This document shows positions 33,217 to 41,972 of a DNA stretch of 64,000 nucleotides, one piece after another. Both the position numbers and the translations under genes were made by a program. The notes under the pieces were generated by a model, which was not told where the DNA came from, did no database searches, and worked only from the letters and a program-made list of their open reading frames with translations. The stretch lies in NCBI GenBank assembly GCA_039960995.1, contig JBDVKF010000075.1:62001-126000 (forward strand). The letters run 5' to 3'. Origin of the DNA: JABSSA01 sp039960995 (GTDB lineage: Bacteria > Pseudomonadota > Alphaproteobacteria > Rhodobacterales > Rhodobacteraceae). Position 1 is the stretch's first letter. Each line of letters starts with the position of its first letter.

Positions 33217-34476
33217 ATGCGCAACTTGATTTGGATCGTCGTAGCGGCAATTGTCGGGATCGTCGGGTACGTACTTTATTCAGGGCGTTCCGTCCAAGAG
33301 ATCGCGACAGACGCGGCAGACGCCGTTGGTGTTCCCGAAGCATTAGAAAGCGCAAGCGAAGCGGTTGGTGATGCCATTGGAACAGCAGCAGATACTGCAG
33401 AAAACGCTGCAGAAGCGGTTGGCGAAGTGGCTGAAGGTGCAACAGATGCCGCAACGGATGCAGCAGAAGGCGCTGCAGATGCAGTGGCCGATGTTGCCGA
33501 AGGTGCATCAGATTCGGCTGCGACTGCTGCAGAAGCCGTCACTGAAGGTGCCTCTAATGTCGCAACTGAAGGCGCTCAGGCTCTTACCGAAACGACCGAT
33601 TCTGCCGTTGAAGGCGTGCAAGACGCAGTCTCAGATGCAGTGGGTGGGACTTTAGAGTCTGGGCAGGACGCGCTAAAGAACGCAGCAAGTGCTGCATCCG
33701 ACGCAGTTGAAGCGACCACGGATGTTACCGAAACCGCAACGGACGCTGTCAGCGAGGCTGCTGAAGCAACAACAGAAGTTGCGGGTGACGCAACTCAGGA
33801 CGCAACGGACACCACCGCAAATGCAATAGATTCTACAGCCGACGTTGCTGCAGAGGCGACAGAGACTGTGACCGAGAACGCAGGTGCAGTGGCAGATGGT
33901 GCAACCGAAGCAGCTGACGCTGCGACAGACGTTGCTGAGACCGCCACAGAAGCGACTGAGGCTGCGACGGAAGCCACAACAGAGGCGACTGAAGCTGCAA
34001 CTGAAGCGACTGAGGCAGCAACGGACGCTACCGAAGCTGCGACAGAGGCAACTGAATCTGCAACGGAGGCGACTGAAGTTGCAACTGATGTTGCTGAAGC
34101 TGCAACAGAGACCGCTGAGGCCGCAACAGAGGCGACTGAAGTTGCAACAGACGTGACTGAAGCAGCAACGGACGCAACCGACACTGCAACAGACGTTGCT
34201 GAGGCGACAACAGAGACCGCTGAGGCAGCGACGGACGTTGCTGAAGCTGCGACAGAAACAGCCGATGCGACCGCAGACGCTGCAGAAGCCGGTGGCGTTG
34301 CGGACTTGCTGACAGCGGATGGTTTCGATCTGGACAAGGTTGTTGAACTAATCGACGGCTCAGAACTGGGACTGGCGCAGAAAACTCTGCTGAAGTCGGG
34401 CCTTGAACAAGCCAGTGAAAACCCGGCGTTGCTGCAAGCTTTCTTAGATCAGATCAAGACAGCTCTTGGTCTTTAA
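33217..34476 (+). CDS. Membrane-anchored Ala/Thr/Glu heptad-repeat protein
   Basis: 419 residues from ATG 33217, preceded by GAGGAG; the frame to 33148 is not used. The N-terminus has one membrane helix (LIWIVVAAIVGIVGYVLY), then about 330 residues of low complexity built from units such as EAATEAT, VATDVAE and DAATDAT with a clear seven-residue period. About 60 ordinary residues follow at the end (LLTADGFDLDKVVELIDG onward), a probable small helical domain. The repeat should form one long helix or coiled coil, anchored in the membrane. No family is recognised. The DNA under the repeat is a degenerate 21-base tandem array, so length variation by slippage is likely. Confidence 0.82.
   Translation: MRNLIWIVVAAIVGIVGYVLYSGRSVQEIATDAADAVGVPEALESASEAVGDAIGTAADTAENAAEAVGEVAEGATDAATDAAEGAADAVADVAEGASDSAATAAEAVTEGASNVATEGAQALTETTDSAVEGVQDAVSDAVGGTLESGQDALKNAASAASDAVEATTDVTETATDAVSEAAEATTEVAGDATQDATDTTANAIDSTADVAAEATETVTENAGAVADGATEAADAATDVAETATEATEAATEATTEATEAATEATEAATDATEAATEATESATEATEVATDVAEAATETAEAATEATEVATDVTEAATDATDTATDVAEATTETAEAATDVAEAATETADATADAAEAGGVADLLTADGFDLDKVVELIDGSELGLAQKTLLKSGLEQASENPALLQAFLDQIKTALGL
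33901..34290 (+). repeat. Degenerate 21-bp tandem array inside the heptad-repeat gene
   Basis: Units such as GCAACAGAGGCGACTGAAGC recur with a 21-base (seven-codon) period, varying mainly at synonymous or Thr/Asp/Val positions. The purest section is near 33950-34150. It codes for the heptad region and is not a CRISPR array, since there are no spacers. Confidence 0.8.
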
Positions 34477-34497
34477 TAGATCTACAAAACCACAATG

Positions 34498-34535
34498 AAA
34501 AAAGCCGCGTCAGAGCAATCTGGCGCGGCTTTTTC
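34498..34535. terminator. Bidirectional terminator between heptad-repeat gene and fpr
   Basis: GCCGCG-T-CAGA (34504-34514) and TCTG-G-CGCGGC (34519-34529) pair around GCAA, with A residues before and T residues after, so it can end transcription from both convergent genes. Confidence 0.85.
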
Positions 34536-34554
34536 GTTTCGTGTGATTTGAAAC

Positions 34555-35403
34555 TTAGTCGAGGAAGGCTTTTTCGACGACGTATTGGGCCGGTTTGGAA
34601 TTTGCACCTTCTTCTAACCCATAGCCTTCTAGCAATTCTTTGATGTCCAGATTGAAAGCCATATTGCCACATACCATGGCACGGTCTGTTTCCGGGGCGA
34701 GTGGGGTCACACCCAAATCGCTGTAAACCTCGCCCGAGCGCATCAGATCTGTGATACGACCCATCTTTGGGCTCTCTTCCCGGGTGGTCGTTGGATAATA
34801 CCGCAGCTTGTTGTGGAAGCCTTCGCCCATCAATTCGGCCAGCATTTCATCCTGACGGATGTTGTCGATGAGGTCTGCACCATAGGCAAGCTCGCCAACT
34901 TCGCGGCACGTATGGGTCACGATGATCTCGTCGTAATCCTCATAGGTTTGCGGTTCACGCAGCAGCGACGCAAATGGGGCGAAGCCTGTTCCTGTCGCAA
35001 ACAACCACAAACGTTTGCCGGGCAATAATGCGTCATGCACCAATGTTCCGACAGGCTTGGGCCGCAAAATGATCTCGTCACCAGGTTGGATGTGTTGCAG
35101 GCGCGATGTCAAAGGACCGTCTTGAACTTTGATCGAATAGAATTCGAGCTCGTCATCCCAAGCGGGGGACGCAATCGAATATGCACGCAATAGCGGTTTC
35201 TGTTTGCCAGTCTTTGGATTTACATCGCCCATAAGGCCGATCATCACAAATTCACCGGATCGGAAACGCATGGATGCGGGACGGCTAACACGAAAGCTGA
35301 ACAGACGATCTGTCCAGTGTTTCACCTGAGTGACGGTTTGTGCGTCGGGCAGGGTGGGTGCCTTTAGGGCGGCTTCTTGGTTCACAGGAGTTTGCTCGGT
35401 CAT
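34555..35403 (-). CDS. fpr: Ferredoxin/flavodoxin-NADP(+) reductase
   Basis: 282 residues. The FAD-binding motif is LLRAYSIASPAWDDELEFYS with the RxYS signature, followed by FATGTGFAPFASLLREP (NADP-ribose loop) and ETDRAMVCGNMAFN; the C-terminal extension YVVEKAFLD is typical of bacterial Fpr. It moves electrons between NADPH and ferredoxin or flavodoxin. It lies at the downstream end of the sulfate assimilation cluster, 76 bases after the DUF934 gene, and may reduce the ferredoxin used by the sulfite reductase. That link is inferred from position. Confidence 0.95.
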   Translation of the reverse strand: MTEQTPVNQEAALKAPTLPDAQTVTQVKHWTDRLFSFRVSRPASMRFRSGEFVMIGLMGDVNPKTGKQKPLLRAYSIASPAWDDELEFYSIKVQDGPLTSRLQHIQPGDEIILRPKPVGTLVHDALLPGKRLWLFATGTGFAPFASLLREPQTYEDYDEIIVTHTCREVGELAYGADLIDNIRQDEMLAELMGEGFHNKLRYYPTTTREESPKMGRITDLMRSGEVYSDLGVTPLAPETDRAMVCGNMAFNLDIKELLEGYGLEEGANSKPAQYVVEKAFLD

Positions 35404-35479
35404 GAATATATCTGTGCGAGTTTACACCCGCATCCTAACTATTGAAAGGTTTTTGTTTGTGTACTAACGAAAAAGGAAA

Positions 35480-35893
35480 TCAGACCGCAACTGGCCCACC
35501 ACGCAGGCGGTTCTGATAATCATGCGCTTTCCAGTCTGCGCGAAATGCCCATTGGTCTTCGGGTTGGCGTGCGGCCAAAGCTTGGCTGATTTCCACTTCG
35601 TCAAATCCAGTGCGGCGGGCCATTGCATATTGATCTGCCAAGACATGTCCTCGGGCGCGCAAGCGTCCTTTGAAGCCGCGTAAGCGCAACATCCGTGCAA
35701 TTGTAAAGCCGCGCCCATCTGCAAGACTTGGGAAATCCACACGGATAATCTCAGATGTGAGCGGAATAGTATCAGGGTCGGTGTCTGAAGGGACATCTAG
35801 CGCGGCCACATCATTTGCGGCCTCACCCAGTGGGGTGAATTCCTTGTCCCAAGTGTCAGCGCTAAATCCTTCGTCTGTCACGATAATTGTCAT
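35480..35893 (-). CDS. DUF934 protein of the sulfate assimilation cluster
   Basis: 137 residues. The DUF934 family is recognised from RVDFPSLADGRGFTIARMLR followed by GFKGRLRARGHVLADQYAMA and a GFDEVEIS motif. These proteins are regularly encoded beside cysH and cysI in Proteobacteria and are presumed to help sulfite reduction, but the biochemical role is unknown. It starts four bases after the cysH stop, so the two are coupled. Confidence 0.9.
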   Translation of the reverse strand: MTIIVTDEGFSADTWDKEFTPLGEAANDVAALDVPSDTDPDTIPLTSEIIRVDFPSLADGRGFTIARMLRLRGFKGRLRARGHVLADQYAMARRTGFDEVEISQALAARQPEDQWAFRADWKAHDYQNRLRGGPVAV

Positions 35894-35896
35894 TTC

Positions 35897-36649
35897 TTAC
35901 GCGCCTCCACGCACCATTTTGCCATTCACAAAGTGAATGCCGCATTCGTCTTTGTCCTTGCCGCGCCAACGTCCGGCGCGAGGGTCTTCACCGTCCTCGA
36001 CCTTGGATGTGCAAGGGGCACACCCAATCGAAGGATATCCTTGTGCCACCATCGGATGACGGGGCAGGCGGTTTTCGATCATATATTCCTGAATGTCCTC
36101 AGGAGACCAGCGCGCCAACGGATTGACTTTGATCCGATCTGTTCCGTCTTCGACCTCAAAAAAGTCAAGACTTGCCCGTTGTCCAGACTGATACCGCTTG
36201 CGCCCGGTGATCCAGCTGGAAAAGGGGCTGAGCGCTTTTTGTAACGGCACGGTCTTACGCAACGCGCAACATGCATCCGTATCGCGCTGATGCAATGTGC
36301 CGTCGGGGTCGTGCTTTACGATGTCGTCGGCGCGAATGATCCGTAGATCTTTCAGCTTCAACCGCTCGGCTACTTCGTGCTGGTACACAAGGGTTTCCGT
36401 GAACAACATTTCGGTGTCAACAAAGATCACGGGAATATCCCGTTTGACCATTGCGCTGAGGTGCAGCAACACCACGGATTCAGCGCCAAAACTTGACACA
36501 AGTGCAAGGTCAGGCAGGGCGTCGACGGCTGCACGTAACACATCCGTCGCCCCGTGGTTGCGAAGGCGCGCGTTCAATGCTGTCACCAGAGTTTCTGGCG
36601 ACACATCTGTGGGCTCAGCGCCAAGTGATCCGCGAAAGACTTGCGACAT
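35897..36649 (-). CDS. cysH: Assimilatory adenylyl-sulfate (APS) reductase
   Basis: 250 residues. The PAPS/APS reductase fold has LVSSFGAESVVLLHLSA and DTEMLFTETLVYQHEV, and the conserved ECGIH near the end. Two Cys pairs, DACCALRK and GCAPCTS, form the CC-CxxC set that binds a [4Fe-4S] cluster; this marks enzymes reducing APS directly, in contrast with cluster-free PAPS reductases. The product is sulfite, the substrate of CysI encoded just upstream. The gene order cysI-cysH-DUF934 on one strand with very short gaps shows an operon. Confidence 0.96.
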   Translation of the reverse strand: MSQVFRGSLGAEPTDVSPETLVTALNARLRNHGATDVLRAAVDALPDLALVSSFGAESVVLLHLSAMVKRDIPVIFVDTEMLFTETLVYQHEVAERLKLKDLRIIRADDIVKHDPDGTLHQRDTDACCALRKTVPLQKALSPFSSWITGRKRYQSGQRASLDFFEVEDGTDRIKVNPLARWSPEDIQEYMIENRLPRHPMVAQGYPSIGCAPCTSKVEDGEDPRAGRWRGKDKDECGIHFVNGKMVRGGA

Positions 36650-36654
36650 CTGTG

Positions 36655-38325
36655 TTACTCGGCCGCCACTGCTGCTTTGGTTTCAGGGTAAAGTGCTGCC
36701 TTGAAGGGCGGCAAGCCAGTCCGGCGATAGGTTTGCAGGAATGTCTCATTCGGACTTTCGCGCAATTCCAGATAGGTTTCGACAATCCGTTCGACGGCGG
36801 GAACAATTTCCTCAGCCGAAAATCCACGGCCCGCGCGTTCGCCAACAACAGCGGTTTCCGTTGCATCGCCCCCCAAAGTCACTTGGTAGTTTTCGACACC
36901 CGCACGATCCAATCCCAAAATGCCGATATGACCGACATGGTGGTGGCCACAGGCATTGATACAGCCTGAGATTTTGATTTTCAGTTCGCCGATATCATGC
37001 TCTCGTTTGATGTCGTTGAACTGTGTCGCAATCTCTTGCGCAATCGGGATCGAACGCGCCGTTGCCAGCGCGCAGTAATCCATGCCAGGGCAGGCAATGA
37101 TATCCGAGATCAGGCCGATATTCGCAGTGGCCAACCCGTGTTCCTTCAGGGCTGCGTGAATTTTCGGCAGGTCGGCACGATGCACATGTGGCAAGATCAC
37201 GTTCTGCTCATGACTGATGCGCAATTCGTCATGACCGAATTGTTCCGCCAAATCTGCCATGGCGCGCATTTGGTCCGCTGATGCGTCGCCCGGAGTTTCG
37301 CCATGCGCCTTTAGGCTGATGGATACGATCGAATATCCAGGTGCCTTGTGTGACGACACGTTTGTGTCGACCCACGAGCGAAAGATCGGATCATCGTTAT
37401 AGGCAGATTTAAACGGCGCTTCAGAGTCTGTCTTGAATTCGGGGGCCGCAAAATGTGTTTCAATCTCAGACAGCAGCTGCTGATCAACACCATTGAACTG
37501 GGGTTTGACCAGCGCAAAGCGTTCTTCAACGCGGGCACGGATATCGTCGATGCCATGCTCGTGCACGGTGATCTTAATCCGCGCTTTGTATTTGTTGTCA
37601 CGGCGTCCGATTTGGTTCCAAACGCTGACAATGGCCTCGAGGTAAGGCAGGATGTCTGCTTCGGTCACAAATTCGTTTAGGACTTTGCCGATCATCGGTG
37701 TGCGGCCAAGACCACCACCAACAACAACCTGGAAGCCACGCACACCGTCGCGTTCGCGCACGACAAGACCGATGTCATGGGCCTTGATCACAGCGCGATC
37801 ATTCGGGGCACCCGTGATTGCAATCTTGAATTTGCGCGGCATGAACTGGAATTCTGGATGATCCGTAGACCACTGACGGATCAGTTCTGCATAGGGGCGG
37901 GGATCGGCAACTTCGTCGTCCGCAGCGCCTGCAAAATGGTCCGCAGTCACGTTGCGGATCGTGTTGCCGGATGTTTGGATCGCGTGCATGCCAACCTCGG
38001 CCAGGGCGTCCAGCATGTCAGGCACGTCCTTAAGATCGGGCCAGTTGTATTGAATGTTTTGACGGGTGGTGAAGTGGCCGTACCCTTTGTCCCAACGTTC
38101 TGCCAAATAGGCCAGCTGGCGCATTTTTGCACTGTCAAGTGAGCCATATGGAATGGCCACGCGCAGCATGTAGGCATGCAGTTGCAGATACAGACCGTTC
38201 ATCAGGCGCAAAGGCTTGAATTCGTCTTCTGTTAAGCTGCCGTCGATCCGGCGCTCAACCTGAGAGCGGAACTGTTGGTTGCGTTCAGCAATAAATGCCG
38301 TGTCGAATTCATTATAGGTATACAT
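36655..38325 (-). CDS. cysI: Nitrite/sulfite reductase hemoprotein (assimilatory sulfite reductase)
   Basis: 556 residues. Siroheme and [4Fe-4S] ligands are seen in ACPGMDYCALATARSI and SGCINACGHHHVGHIG, and the duplicated ferrite-type domain has TRQNIQYNWPDLKDVPDML. It reduces sulfite to sulfide with six electrons. The size and the co-located fpr suggest a ferredoxin-linked enzyme. Genes for siroheme synthesis (cysG) and APS reduction (cysH) flank it. A nitrite role is possible by family, but context points to sulfite. Confidence 0.95.
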   Translation of the reverse strand: MYTYNEFDTAFIAERNQQFRSQVERRIDGSLTEDEFKPLRLMNGLYLQLHAYMLRVAIPYGSLDSAKMRQLAYLAERWDKGYGHFTTRQNIQYNWPDLKDVPDMLDALAEVGMHAIQTSGNTIRNVTADHFAGAADDEVADPRPYAELIRQWSTDHPEFQFMPRKFKIAITGAPNDRAVIKAHDIGLVVRERDGVRGFQVVVGGGLGRTPMIGKVLNEFVTEADILPYLEAIVSVWNQIGRRDNKYKARIKITVHEHGIDDIRARVEERFALVKPQFNGVDQQLLSEIETHFAAPEFKTDSEAPFKSAYNDDPIFRSWVDTNVSSHKAPGYSIVSISLKAHGETPGDASADQMRAMADLAEQFGHDELRISHEQNVILPHVHRADLPKIHAALKEHGLATANIGLISDIIACPGMDYCALATARSIPIAQEIATQFNDIKREHDIGELKIKISGCINACGHHHVGHIGILGLDRAGVENYQVTLGGDATETAVVGERAGRGFSAEEIVPAVERIVETYLELRESPNETFLQTYRRTGLPPFKAALYPETKAAVAAE

Positions 38326-38336
38326 CTGATATGTCC

Positions 38337-38639
38337 TCAGGCGCGTTCTGATTGCTTGCCATGGAAGTAGTTCGACGGGCCGGTTGCCCGAAAATCTTCG
38401 CGAAAGTGGGTTGGCGTCGGAACGCCATCGGTCAAAGCGACATCTGCCAGATATGCGCCGACGATTTCTGAAACCTGTTGGCTGGCTTCAACCAACCGCA
38501 GATCTGCATGCGCTTCGTCCGTTAGAACTTCGGCGTCTTTCAATTCGCGCGACCAACCTGTGTCAGTTTGATAAATCACATCGCCTTTGATCAGGTGATT
38601 GGCCGTAACGACTTTGGGTGTGAAGGTCCGTGGCATCAA
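38337..38639 (-). CDS. DUF2849 protein of the sulfate assimilation cluster
   Basis: 100 residues. It starts MPRTFTPKVVTANHLIKGDV and continues VIYQTDTGWSRELKDAEVLT, the DUF2849 family pattern found in alphaproteobacterial cysG-cysI clusters. Its start overlaps the end of cysG by four bases, and cysI begins 11 bases after it. Function unknown; a role in delivering or regulating siroheme or sulfite reductase is a guess from position. Confidence 0.88.
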   Translation of the reverse strand: MMPRTFTPKVVTANHLIKGDVIYQTDTGWSRELKDAEVLTDEAHADLRLVEASQQVSEIVGAYLADVALTDGVPTPTHFREDFRATGPSNYFHGKQSERA

Positions 38640-40051
38640 AGTGCCTCCTGAGTTTGCAAATTACGCAATGTGGTTTCTTCTGTTTCGCAAAGTGTCATCG
38701 CCGCACGCGGTGCAAGGCCATAGAACACAAGCGCCGGACCCGTCAGACCTGCATTTGACAAGGTTGGTTCCAGTTCGCCCAATGTGGTTGACAGAATTTT
38801 CTGATTGGTGCGTGACGCGTTTTCGACAACCGTGACCGGAGTATCAGGCGCAGCACCATGCATCAGCAGGCGACCCTGAATAAACCGCGCGGCTTTCTTG
38901 CCCATATAGATTGCGGCAACTTCATTGGCGCGTGCCAGTGTTTTCCAATCATGATCGGCAAAGCCTTTCATGTCGTGCCCGGTCAGCATACGCACAGATG
39001 CGTTGCGCCCTCGGCGTGTCAGGCTTTGTCCGATGGCCGCAACAGCAGCCGATGCAGACGTGATGCCCGGCACAATACGCCATGTGATGTTCGCGGCCTC
39101 GACAGCTTCGATTTCTTCGTCCAGACGCCCGAAAACAGTCGCGTCGCCGCCTTTCAGGCGTACAACCTGTGCGCCATTTCCTGCATGTTCGACGATCAGC
39201 GCGTTAATATCTTCTTGCTTCATCTGCGCGCCAAAGCCTTCTTTGCCGGCATCGATCATTGTCGCCTCGCGACGTGCAAGTTCAAGAATTTCGGTGCCAA
39301 CCAGACGGTCATAGATGACGACGTCCGCCTCATCCAATGCGCGGCGGGCTTTGAGGGTCAACAGTTCTGGATCGCCTGGACCTGCGCCGACAAAGGCGAC
39401 GTGACCTGCACGATCCTTGCGCGACATGTGTTCGTTCAACAGCGAAAACAGTGCGGGTTCCACGGCTGCTTCGCCTTCTGCAACAGCGCGCGGACCGCTT
39501 GTAAAGTAATAGTCGCGCCAGAAATCGCGCCGCGCACGACCAAAGGGCAGGGCCTCGGCGGCCTTGCGAAACGTCTTGCCAATGCGCGCCAACGGTCCAA
39601 GAGCCACTGGAAGGCGTTCTTCTAGATCAGCCTTGATTGCACGCGCCAACACTGGGGCTGCACCTTCGGTTCCAATCGCAACCGTGACAGGGTCACGATC
39701 AACAATAGCAGGTGTGATAAACTGGCTGTCTTGCAGATTGTCGACGATATTGACCATCGCCCCATCTGCATGCGCAATGGATGCAACACGGGCATCTTCA
39801 GCGGCATCTTCGTTTGCGGCATAAAACAATGCAGCACACAATGTGTCGCCGGGTTCCATAGCACGCTTTGTTAAATGCAACTTGCCTTGGGATGCCCACT
39901 TGATGATCTCGGGCGCGGGTCGATCTGCAAAGACATTTAGTCGCGCGGATGTTTTCATCAGCAGGCGCAGTTTGGCCAACGCTGCATCAGCGCCGCCGGA
40001 AACAACGATGCGACGACCAGACGTGGCAACAAAAATCGGGAAGTGGTCCAT
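38636..40051 (-). CDS. cysG: Siroheme synthase (CysG, trifunctional)
   Basis: 471 residues. The N-terminal half is the dehydrogenase/ferrochelatase domain (FPIFVATSGRRIVVSGGADA through MVNIVDNLQDSQFI), and the C-terminal half is the uroporphyrinogen III methyltransferase domain (VAFVGAGPGDPELLTLKARR and VVRLKGGDATVFGRLDEE). It converts uroporphyrinogen III to siroheme, the CysI prosthetic group. It is the first gene of the leftward operon; a divergent Lrp-type gene and a palindromic operator lie upstream. Confidence 0.96.
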   Translation of the reverse strand: MDHFPIFVATSGRRIVVSGGADAALAKLRLLMKTSARLNVFADRPAPEIIKWASQGKLHLTKRAMEPGDTLCAALFYAANEDAAEDARVASIAHADGAMVNIVDNLQDSQFITPAIVDRDPVTVAIGTEGAAPVLARAIKADLEERLPVALGPLARIGKTFRKAAEALPFGRARRDFWRDYYFTSGPRAVAEGEAAVEPALFSLLNEHMSRKDRAGHVAFVGAGPGDPELLTLKARRALDEADVVIYDRLVGTEILELARREATMIDAGKEGFGAQMKQEDINALIVEHAGNGAQVVRLKGGDATVFGRLDEEIEAVEAANITWRIVPGITSASAAVAAIGQSLTRRGRNASVRMLTGHDMKGFADHDWKTLARANEVAAIYMGKKAARFIQGRLLMHGAAPDTPVTVVENASRTNQKILSTTLGELEPTLSNAGLTGPALVFYGLAPRAAMTLCETEETTLRNLQTQEAL

Positions 40052-40080
40052 GACTCTTCTCTCGGGCTACTGTTGGTACT

Positions 40081-40104
40081 AATATAGGAAATAATTCCGG
40101 TATT
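40081..40104. promoter_or_regulatory. Palindromic operator between cysG and the Lrp-type gene
   Basis: AATATAGGAA at 40081-40090 and TTCCGGTATT at 40095-40104 are inverted arms matching in 8 of 10 positions around ATAA. It lies 30 bases before the cysG start, between divergent genes, where an Lrp-type regulator would be expected to bind. Confidence 0.55.
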
Positions 40105-40190
40105 TCGCCATATGCGACTGGAGATAAGAACGCATGTCCTGTATGGCTGCCGAGGCAGTACCCTTTTTCGGTTTTTGGAGAGAACTAAGA

Positions 40191-40664
40191 ATGAGCGTTC
40201 GTATTGATGGACTGGATCGCAAAATTCTGTCCGAATTGCAAAGTGATGCCAGCCAATCATTGGACGATATTGCCAAGGCCGTCGGGTCTTCAAAGACCCC
40301 GGTTTGGAATCGTATCCGCAAATTGCGAGATGCGGGTGTTGTTGGTGCGCAAACCGTAATGCTGGACGCGGAAGCGTTGGGATTTGAGGCATGTTTCTTC
40401 GTTTTGATCCGGACGTCCGAACACGAAGCGGATTGGCAGGCGTTGTTCTTGAAAGCGTTGCGGGATCGACCTGAGGTTCAAGAAGCGCATCGCTTGGCCG
40501 GGGACATTGATTACATTCTCAAGGTGCGTGTTAAAAATGCGCGCGCCTATGATGCGTTTTATCAGGCGTTGATTTCAGAGGTGCGGGTGCACAACGTGAC
40601 GGCATTGCTGTCGATGGAAGAAATTAAATCAACGACGGCCTTACCTTTAGGACAACTGGATTGA
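40191..40664 (+). CDS. Lrp/AsnC-family transcriptional regulator
   Basis: 157 residues from ATG 40191. The winged HTH is DGLDRKILSELQSDASQSLD followed by TPVWNRIRKLRDAGVV, and the C-terminal RAM ligand-binding domain is seen around EVQEAHRLAGDIDYILKVRV. It is divergent from cysG, so control of the sulfur operon in response to cysteine or another sulfur metabolite is plausible. The frame to 40134 is not needed; GGAG lies ten bases before 40191. Confidence 0.93.
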   Translation: MSVRIDGLDRKILSELQSDASQSLDDIAKAVGSSKTPVWNRIRKLRDAGVVGAQTVMLDAEALGFEACFFVLIRTSEHEADWQALFLKALRDRPEVQEAHRLAGDIDYILKVRVKNARAYDAFYQALISEVRVHNVTALLSMEEIKSTTALPLGQLD

Positions 40665-40737
40665 TCCAAATGAGCGCGACCGCGCACATATGTTCTGAAT
40701 GTTGAAACGCGACGGGCCCATGAAGCGTTTCCCTGTT

Positions 40738-41910
40738 TTAGCGTGGTGTCGCAATCAGTTGGTCCAGTTTGTGGAAGTGGTACGTATTGCAAAAACGTGG
40801 CGTGCCAGACAAACGCATGTCAGGCCATGCGGTCATTAATGCAGGCAAAGCAATCTGCATTTCAAGCCGAGCAAGCGGCGCGCCAACACAGAAATGAGGG
40901 CCTCCGCCAAAGCTGGTATGTGGTGTTGCATTCCGGTTGGGGTTGAACGTGTCTGGTGCATCACACAGCGCCGGATCACGCGCGGCCGCACCCAAAACCA
41001 GCGCGATTTCATCCCCGCGATTCAACGCCACCGTACCGATGGTGCAATCCTCGTACACAAAGCGCGTGAAAACGTGCAGCGGGGGATCATAACGCAGTAA
41101 CTCTTCGACTGTGTTTGCGATGTATTCGGGTTCTAAATATTTGTGATCTGTCTTGTGATCCAGCAAACATTTGAAAGCATTGCCCATCGAATGGACTGTG
41201 GCCTCGTGTCCGGCATTCAACAACAAGATACAGGTAGAAATCAGTTCATCAGCGGATAACTTTTCCCCGTCTTCTTCGGCGGCAATCAGGTGTGTAATCA
41301 GATCGTCTGCTGGAGAGGATCGCCGTTTCGCGATGTAATCCGTCAGAAACTCGGTGAATTCCACGGTGGCTGTTGCAGCGCGATCCTCAATGTCGCGCGT
41401 GCGACCGGCTTGATACATGGCGACCATGTCATGAGACCATCGCAAAAGGTCTGACGACATTTCTTCAGGCACACCTAGAAGCCGAGCGATGACGCGGACA
41501 GGCAAAAGCTCGCAATAGGCAGGGATCAGATCGACGGGCCCATCAGGCAGCGAGGCGATCAGATCTTGTGCAATCGCTTCGATTTCGGGAGTCAGTTCAG
41601 CCACCCGACGTGACGTGAACGCGCGCAGAACCAATGCACGCAGACGCGTATGGCGTGGGCGTTCCAGTTCCAGCATGGAATGTTGTTCAAAGTCAGCGAA
41701 GGGACGTAAATGTTCTGGCCAAGGGCGCGGGGACAGCGGAGCACGTCCCATGCGACGGTCGCGCAACAAGGCATGCACAGTCGCATGGTCAAATGCTGCC
41801 CACATATTCATCGCATCCCACCACAAAATGGGTCCCGCGTCCCGCGCCCTTGCATAGGTGGGGTAAGGGTCTTGAACGAAGTCGGGGTCTGACAAGCTGG
41901 GCAATTGCAT
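40738..41910 (-). CDS. Cytochrome P450
   Basis: 390 residues, the soluble bacterial type without a membrane anchor. The heme-binding loop is FGGGPHFCVGAPLARLEMQI with the axial Cys, the I-helix has LLNAGHEATVHSMG, and the ExxR pair is in EELLRYDPPLHVF. It should be a monooxygenase using ferredoxin and a reductase; neither is encoded next to it. Substrate unknown. It lies between the Lrp gene (convergent, 73 bases) and dctB (divergent, 62 bases). Confidence 0.95.
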   Translation of the reverse strand: MQLPSLSDPDFVQDPYPTYARARDAGPILWWDAMNMWAAFDHATVHALLRDRRMGRAPLSPRPWPEHLRPFADFEQHSMLELERPRHTRLRALVLRAFTSRRVAELTPEIEAIAQDLIASLPDGPVDLIPAYCELLPVRVIARLLGVPEEMSSDLLRWSHDMVAMYQAGRTRDIEDRAATATVEFTEFLTDYIAKRRSSPADDLITHLIAAEEDGEKLSADELISTCILLLNAGHEATVHSMGNAFKCLLDHKTDHKYLEPEYIANTVEELLRYDPPLHVFTRFVYEDCTIGTVALNRGDEIALVLGAAARDPALCDAPDTFNPNRNATPHTSFGGGPHFCVGAPLARLEMQIALPALMTAWPDMRLSGTPRFCNTYHFHKLDQLIATPR

Positions 41911-41972
41911 GAGTCGGACAAAACCTTGAGCTACTGTTCAATGCAAGGTGCCTCTGTCATAAGATTAGGCCA

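Noticed and set aside
33901..34290. Possible CRISPR array
   Set aside because: The repeats are contiguous, in frame and degenerate, with no unique spacers and no cas genes.
33795..34337. 180-residue Ser/Val/Ala-rich minus-strand frame
   Set aside because: It is the reverse of the 21-bp tandem array; a repeat of period divisible by three opens several frames at once.
40738..41910. P450 as part of a natural-product cluster
   Set aside because: No ferredoxin, synthase or tailoring gene is adjacent; it stands between an Lrp regulator and dctB.
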